Below, in pieces: positions 59,240 through 64,000 of a stretch of 64,000 bases of DNA; the stretch's first letter is position 1; every line of letters begins with the position of its first letter. A program made the translations under genes and the position numbers. Source of the stretch: Populus alba. Taxonomy: Eukaryota; Streptophyta; Magnoliopsida; Malpighiales; Salicaceae. The notes below the pieces were generated by a model. The model had not been told where the DNA came from. It saw only the letters and a program-made list of their open reading frames with translations, and made no database searches. The stretch is from positions 15,157,875-15,221,874 of the forward strand of contig NC_133300.1 of NCBI RefSeq assembly GCF_005239225.2. Reading direction: 5' to 3'.

Positions 59240-59939
59240 ACCCCTGCTCTTAAAAATATTTCTATAAATTCTTATTATTTTCATTTTAACTATTTTTATG
59301 TAGACAATAATTAACGATTTTTGTGATTCACCTTGGAACTTTTGCATGCACATATTAATGCAAAGTTCTTGGAATGCAAAAGATTTATGCGCTGGAAAAG
59401 AGACAGATTTTGTTAAATAATATGGACTTGATAATTCATTAAAAAATATGAATCACTCAATTGTGATGGGTGTGGCCAATGCGCGTTCGATATCCCTTTC
59501 ATTTCTCTATTTGTTTTTTGTCCACCGAAACTCCATCTTCTTTACAGTGTAAAGAAAAAGATCCGTAAGAAAATCATTGGAAACTTACCAGTACGAGTTC
59601 TTGACCTCAAGAAACCGGAAAAAATTCGAAGTCATTGTAATAAAAAGAAAGAAAAGGGCTTTGGAAGTTGGTTACTAAGATACCAGAAGAAGAAGAAATA
59701 CTGGGCTTGGCTGGATATTGTGCCTCTTTAGCCAACACTTACCACACGGTTTGTTTGGTCTAGATTCGTGAAATACTCGTAGAAATTTGGTGTTTTCTGA
59801 TTTCTAAGTAGAATTATACATGTTCCAGCTTGAAATTGCTATTTGGTAGATTTAATTGCCAAATTTCTTGCTCTTACCGTCTGTTTCATGTTTGACCACA
59901 GGAGCGGGCCTCATACAAAATAGCGTGGAAAGGAATTTC
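59240..59939 (+). promoter_or_regulatory. Upstream and leader region of TNL copy B
   Basis: Aligns with 6965-7106 and then, without the hAT/CACTA nest, with 19783-20386. It contains W-box cores TTGACC at 59601-59606 and 59892-59897, at matching positions to copy A. Confidence 0.6.
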
Positions 59940-60445
59940 ATGGCTTCCAGCAGCGTGCAAGGAATAACCTCATCTTCATCTTCTCCTCCTCCACTATATA
60001 TGTATGACGTGTTCCTTAGTTTTAGAGGCAAAGACACCCGGAACAACTTTACTAGTCATCTATATTCTAATCTGAAACAGAGAGGCATCGATGTGTACAT
60101 GGATGATAGGGAGCTCGAGAGAGGAAAGACCATCGAACCTGCTCTCTGGAAGGCCATCGAGGAATCAAGGTTTTCTGTCATTATATTTTCAAGAGATTAC
60201 GCTTCTTCACCATGGTGCTTGGATGAACTTGTCAAGATTGTTCAGTGCATGAAAGAGATGGGGCAAACTGTTCTGCCAGTTTTTTATGATGTGGATCCCT
60301 CAGAGGTAACCGAGCGGAAACGGAAATATGAGGAAGCCTTCGGTGAGCATGAACAAAATTTCAAGGAAAACTTGGAGAAGGTCCGGAACTGGAAAGATTG
60401 TCTCTCTACGGTGGCCAATCTATCTGGCTGGGACGTCCGGAATAG
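59940..60445 (+). CDS. TNL copy B exon 1: intact TIR domain
   Basis: ATG at 59940 opens MASSSVQGITSS, identical to copy A. The TIR motifs YDVFLSFRGKDTR and SSPWCLDELVKIV (with the NADase Glu) are present. The region that is broken in copy A reads through here: FYDVDPSEVTERKRKYEEAF. The exon is 168 codons plus two bases and ends WDVRN, AG|GTAAAT. An upstream extension in the same frame exists but has no ATG. In the cell the TIR of a TNL oligomerises on activation and cleaves NAD to make immune signals. The rest of the gene begins at 63581. Confidence 0.9.
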
Positions 60446-61798
60446 GTAAATCGTCTATCTACTTATTCTTATTCTCAAATCTGCCCTGTATTGTTTCATT
60501 GATGAACAAGCATGATAGTAAATGTGTATTTTTTTCATATGCATGTTTTTTTTTTTTTTTGATGATATTTTGAACTGATGTGATCAAGCATTTCTAATCT
60601 CTATATATAACTTCTTTCTATTCTTAGGTTTTTCTTTATATTTTGAAAATAATATAAATATTAAACAAAAAAATTAAAATGTATAAAAATGTTGAAAACA
60701 AATCTAGCATGAACAAATAAAAAGTTAGCTTAAAAAAGTAAAATTGTGAAGAAATGACAACAAATTCATCATAAGAAATAAAAAATTGACCAAAGTTTTT
60801 GAATATGTTGGTTTTAGCTTTTCAAAATAAAATAAAAAGATTTTCCATCTTGAATTAAAAAATTCAAACTATTTATAAATCAAAGAGACAAATTTATTTT
60901 TAATTTTTTTTTTGTGAATATTTTTATTTTATATTTGGAATTAAAATTTGATAGGTGTCTTTCTTTTTACTAATGGAGTGTAACAATGAATTTACTAATT
61001 TTTCATTCTAAACAAAATAAACTACTTATTAGGAATAAGGTCTTTTTATAAGGGCCAATAGTCATTATAGAATTGATAGGGGTAGTTAGGTATTTTTTTA
61101 ACGGTATAATTACTTAGTTATCTTTAAAAAAAAAAAAATAAATTACCTATAGGGGCTCTTTTAAGATTTTTCACTTTTCAGGGTGCAATAAAATAACTTC
61201 ATTTCCTTTAAAATTAAAAATACTTACCTTGTCTTCAAGGGCTTGTTCATGCTTTTTTGTTTTTGTTTTTGTTTTTGTTTTTTTGATAAAAAAAAGTGGT
61301 TGGCTTGTTTGTAGAACACACAAGCGAGTAAGTTGTTTTGTTTTATTTAAGCAGCATGAGCAATGTCTTATGACACCCAAAAAAGGCCTTCATTGATGTT
61401 TTTGGATTCACCATGATGTGACCTGCCTCCCTGAGTGGCATGTGTGGAGTAATTTTTTCTAGTTTGGCACCACATGACTTTCTTTTCTTTTGTTTTTATC
61501 CTCAAATTCTGCACCCGACCTTCTAAACATTTATAGTAACCCTTCAATTTGTTTTTTTTTTTCCATATTTGTTCTATTTTCTTTGAGTTGATATTTTTTT
61601 ATTTGAATTATTTTTTTAGAATTGAAATTTGCTGTTAATTTTATACTTTTTAATTTTTTAATCTATTAGATTTGATTCTCATTCTTTTGATTACTATTTA
61701 TTTTATGTGAGATTATTTTTATTTTATTTTATTGGTGATTTCATCCTTCATTTTTTATTGTTATGTTTTTTTTACCTTGGCAAATTTTTAAAAAATTG

Positions 61799-61839
<41 letters not shown>

Positions 61840-63580
61840 TTATTTTTGATTTCATACTTTAACATTGAATTAAGCTTTTTGGTTGAGTCTGGATTTAGGA
61901 TTTAACGGATTGAGAATTTGAGACACTAACCTAGGTTTAGGAGATTTGTCTAGGCTTTTTTTTTTTTAAGCTCATGTTTTTTTTCCAGTTTCATTATTCA
62001 ATATTTAATTTAATTAGAGACTGGGCTCTATTAAATTTTTTTATTTGTTTTTTATAAGATTTTTTAAATAATTTTAAAAATAACCGAGGTTATCTTACGT
62101 CTTTTTATTTCTCATTCTTTGTTAAATCTAGCTCTTATTTTTTTTTAAATCCTTTTTTTAATTGAATAATTTTTTTTTATGTTTAGCTTTTAATATTTGG
62201 TTGATTGAAATTGGGCTTATTTTATTTTGATATGGGTTCCATGGAGTTTTCACCAAAATGTGCTTCGGATCGCGAGTTTCACAAGTTAATCATAGTTACT
62301 CCAAGTCGATCTAGTGTGTTGTCGTCACAATTATATTTTTAAATAAATATATCGTCTAATATATTATTATCTTAATATTTTAAAAGTGTTTTTCTAGCTT
62401 GTATTGAATTTTTTACTTTCAAATATTATTATATTTTTTAAGGGTTAGAAAAAAATAATCCAACACTTGAGGCCAAAAATCTAGTTAAAGAACTACACAT
62501 TAAAGTGAAGTTTTCAACAAGTGGCAACTTACCATTAATATCATCTATGGTTCAGTTTTTAAGGTATGACACAAAAGCTACATGAATTTTTTCCCATGAA
62601 AAAAATTATTTCTCAAAAATACTATAGGTGGTAAAAAACTTTTCAAACTAGCATAGGCATCACTAACACAATTTGACACATGCAGATCTCGCATGTCAAA
62701 AAAATCTTCCTTTCTTTCTTTGTTGGGTTGGTCCATCAATTTTTATATTTAGTTAACTTTAGTTCCATTATTACGATAATTTCATCTATTCTTTTGCACA
62801 CAAAAAATATATGAATTAAAGTTAATATTTATTTCAAATGCAATCGCTAAAAACGAGTTAATTTTTGCCTAAAATATTGTTATGTTTTTTCCCAACTTAA
62901 ATAAAAATAAGTTTATATTAATGAAATGATCATTATATTGAAATTAATATTAAGATTGTATAAAAATTGAAAGACCAAATAAAAGATTAAATAGAGAAGA
63001 AAGACGAAGAAATGCGTTGTGAAAATTTGAGTTGTGAGAAGCATATGTTAGTTTGGGAAATGTTCTTTGGGCTATGCTAATATAGAAAAAAAGTCAAAAA
63101 ATTAATAAAATTAAAGTTTTTTTTTTTTTAAAAGTTAATTATGCTAAATAATTTAATTTTTTGTTAAAAATAATTATAAAAACAACTTAGTGGTCGACAA
63201 AAAATATGATAGAACTCCTTTTGCCTTTTGGTATGTTAAAACCAAACTTAATGAATATTTTATTTCCTACCTTTTGTTCTTGTATGCATGCTTCTGTAGT
63301 AACTGTGTGATTCTATAGGCAATAAGATAACTATTGTACGAATCATTCTTAGCATCAATACAATCATAGTTCCTTTTTCAGTTTATTCTTTCCTTTTCCT
63401 CTATGTTCTTGAAGCTATCTATTATCAGGGCCCTATCTTTCTCAAAGGTTGGTGTATTAATTTTCGGCTAACAACCATACATTTTCGAGCTACAATATGC
63501 TAATGTTTATCTTCCCATTATCACTATCTGATTTGATTTCTGCACACTGCATGATTAATGTTTTGCACCCTCCTATGCAG
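60446..63580 (+). other. TIR-NBS intron of TNL copy B
   Basis: A 3.1-kb AT-rich intron, GTAAAT to TATGCAG, similar along its length to 20875-24070 but without the MITE. A stretch at about 62635-62990 has no counterpart in copy A, while copy A has about 50 extra bases near 23475-23535. TA microsatellite at 61802-61838. Confidence 0.8.
61802..61838. repeat. (TA)n microsatellite
   Basis: About 37 bases of TA in the copy B intron, at the place of the copy A tract. Confidence 0.9.
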
Positions 63581-64000
63581 GAATGAATCGGAATCAATTA
63601 AAATAATTGTTGAATACATATCGTACAAACTAAGCATCACTCTGCCAACAATTAGCAAAAAATTAGTTGGAATAGATTCTCGTGTAGAGGTATTAAATGG
63701 CTATATAGGTGAAGAAGTAGGCAAAACAATCTTCATAGGGATTTGCGGAATGGGTGGCATAGGTAAGACGACTGTTGCAAGGGTAGTATATGATAGGATT
63801 CGTTGGCAATTTGAAGGCAGCTGCTTCTTAGCAAGTGTCAGAGATGTTTTTGCTAGGGAAGATGGACAACGTCGTTTGCAGGAACAACTTCTTTCTGAAA
63901 TCTTAATGGAACGTGCTTCTGTATGTGATTCTTCTAGAGGGATTGAGATGATAAAGCGGAGGTTACGACTTAAAAAGATTCTTCTTATCCTTGATGATGT
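63581..64000 (+). CDS. TNL copy B exon 2: NB-ARC domain, cut by the window end
   Basis: Starts after TATGCAG in phase 2 (completing the Arg codon) with NESESIKIIVEYISYKLS. It contains the linker VGIDSRVEVLNGYIGEE, the P-loop GMGGIGKTT (about 63748-63774) and FEGSCFLASVRDVF. At the very end it reaches kinase-2 (LLILDDV). It is fully open over 420 bases and about 95% like copy A by eye. LRR and later exons lie beyond the window, so I cannot tell whether copy B is intact or also carries a C-terminal TIR or WRKY. Confidence 0.9.

Noticed and set aside
59856..59939. N-terminal extension of TNL copy B
   Set aside because: The frame is open upstream but has no ATG. The start at 59940 is shared with copy A and the family.

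Overview
The window is plant nuclear DNA, most likely from a poplar (Populus, Salicaceae). The basis is AT-rich, intron-containing genes, LTR retrotransposons, CACTA, hAT and LINE elements, and two TIR-NBS-LRR (TNL) genes whose wording matches the large Populus TNL family, including its habit of carrying a second TIR-like domain after the LRRs. The species call is inference.

Layout. 1-4.1 kb is mostly noncoding, with one small unrecognised exon pair on the minus strand (about 2.95-3.26 kb). 4.1-7.1 kb plus 19.8-27.7 kb form the first copy (A) of a duplicated TNL locus. It is split by an insertion nest: an hAT element (7107-19782, 8-bp target duplication) holds a CACTA element (7674-19275), which holds a solo LTR (8880-11505). 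TNL copy A (exons 20387-27654) has a nonsense codon in the TIR exon and a frameshift in the first LRR exon. Directly downstream, on the same strand, come the WRKY-domain exons of a WRKY22/27/29-like gene without its own N-terminal exon. The exon phases fit a direct TNL-to-WRKY fusion, so the locus looks like the relic of an RRS1-like integrated-domain immune receptor (TIR-NBS-LRR-post-LRR domain-TIR-WRKY). The WRKY part is further broken by a solo LTR in its intron, a stop codon just after the zinc finger, and a Ty1-copia element in its last exon.

36.4-38.7 kb is another solo LTR. About 39.4-40 kb is a frameshifted NAC-domain fragment. 41.4-53.7 kb is a Ty3-gypsy element on the plus strand. 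A young Athila-type element (minus strand, 43308-50192) interrupts its protease region, and the right junction is an apparent double-strand-break repair scar with locally templated filler. 53.7-54.6 kb is a decayed LINE fragment. 55.9-64 kb is the second copy (B) of the duplicated TNL locus, with a LINE 3' end (RNase H and poly-A) in its upstream region. Its TIR exon is intact, and its NBS exon is open to the window edge.

Functionally the only candidate working gene is TNL copy B, of which only the TIR exon and the first 420 bases of the NBS exon are in view. Copy A and the attached WRKY are pseudogenised in this sequence. Everything else is mobile DNA or its remains.
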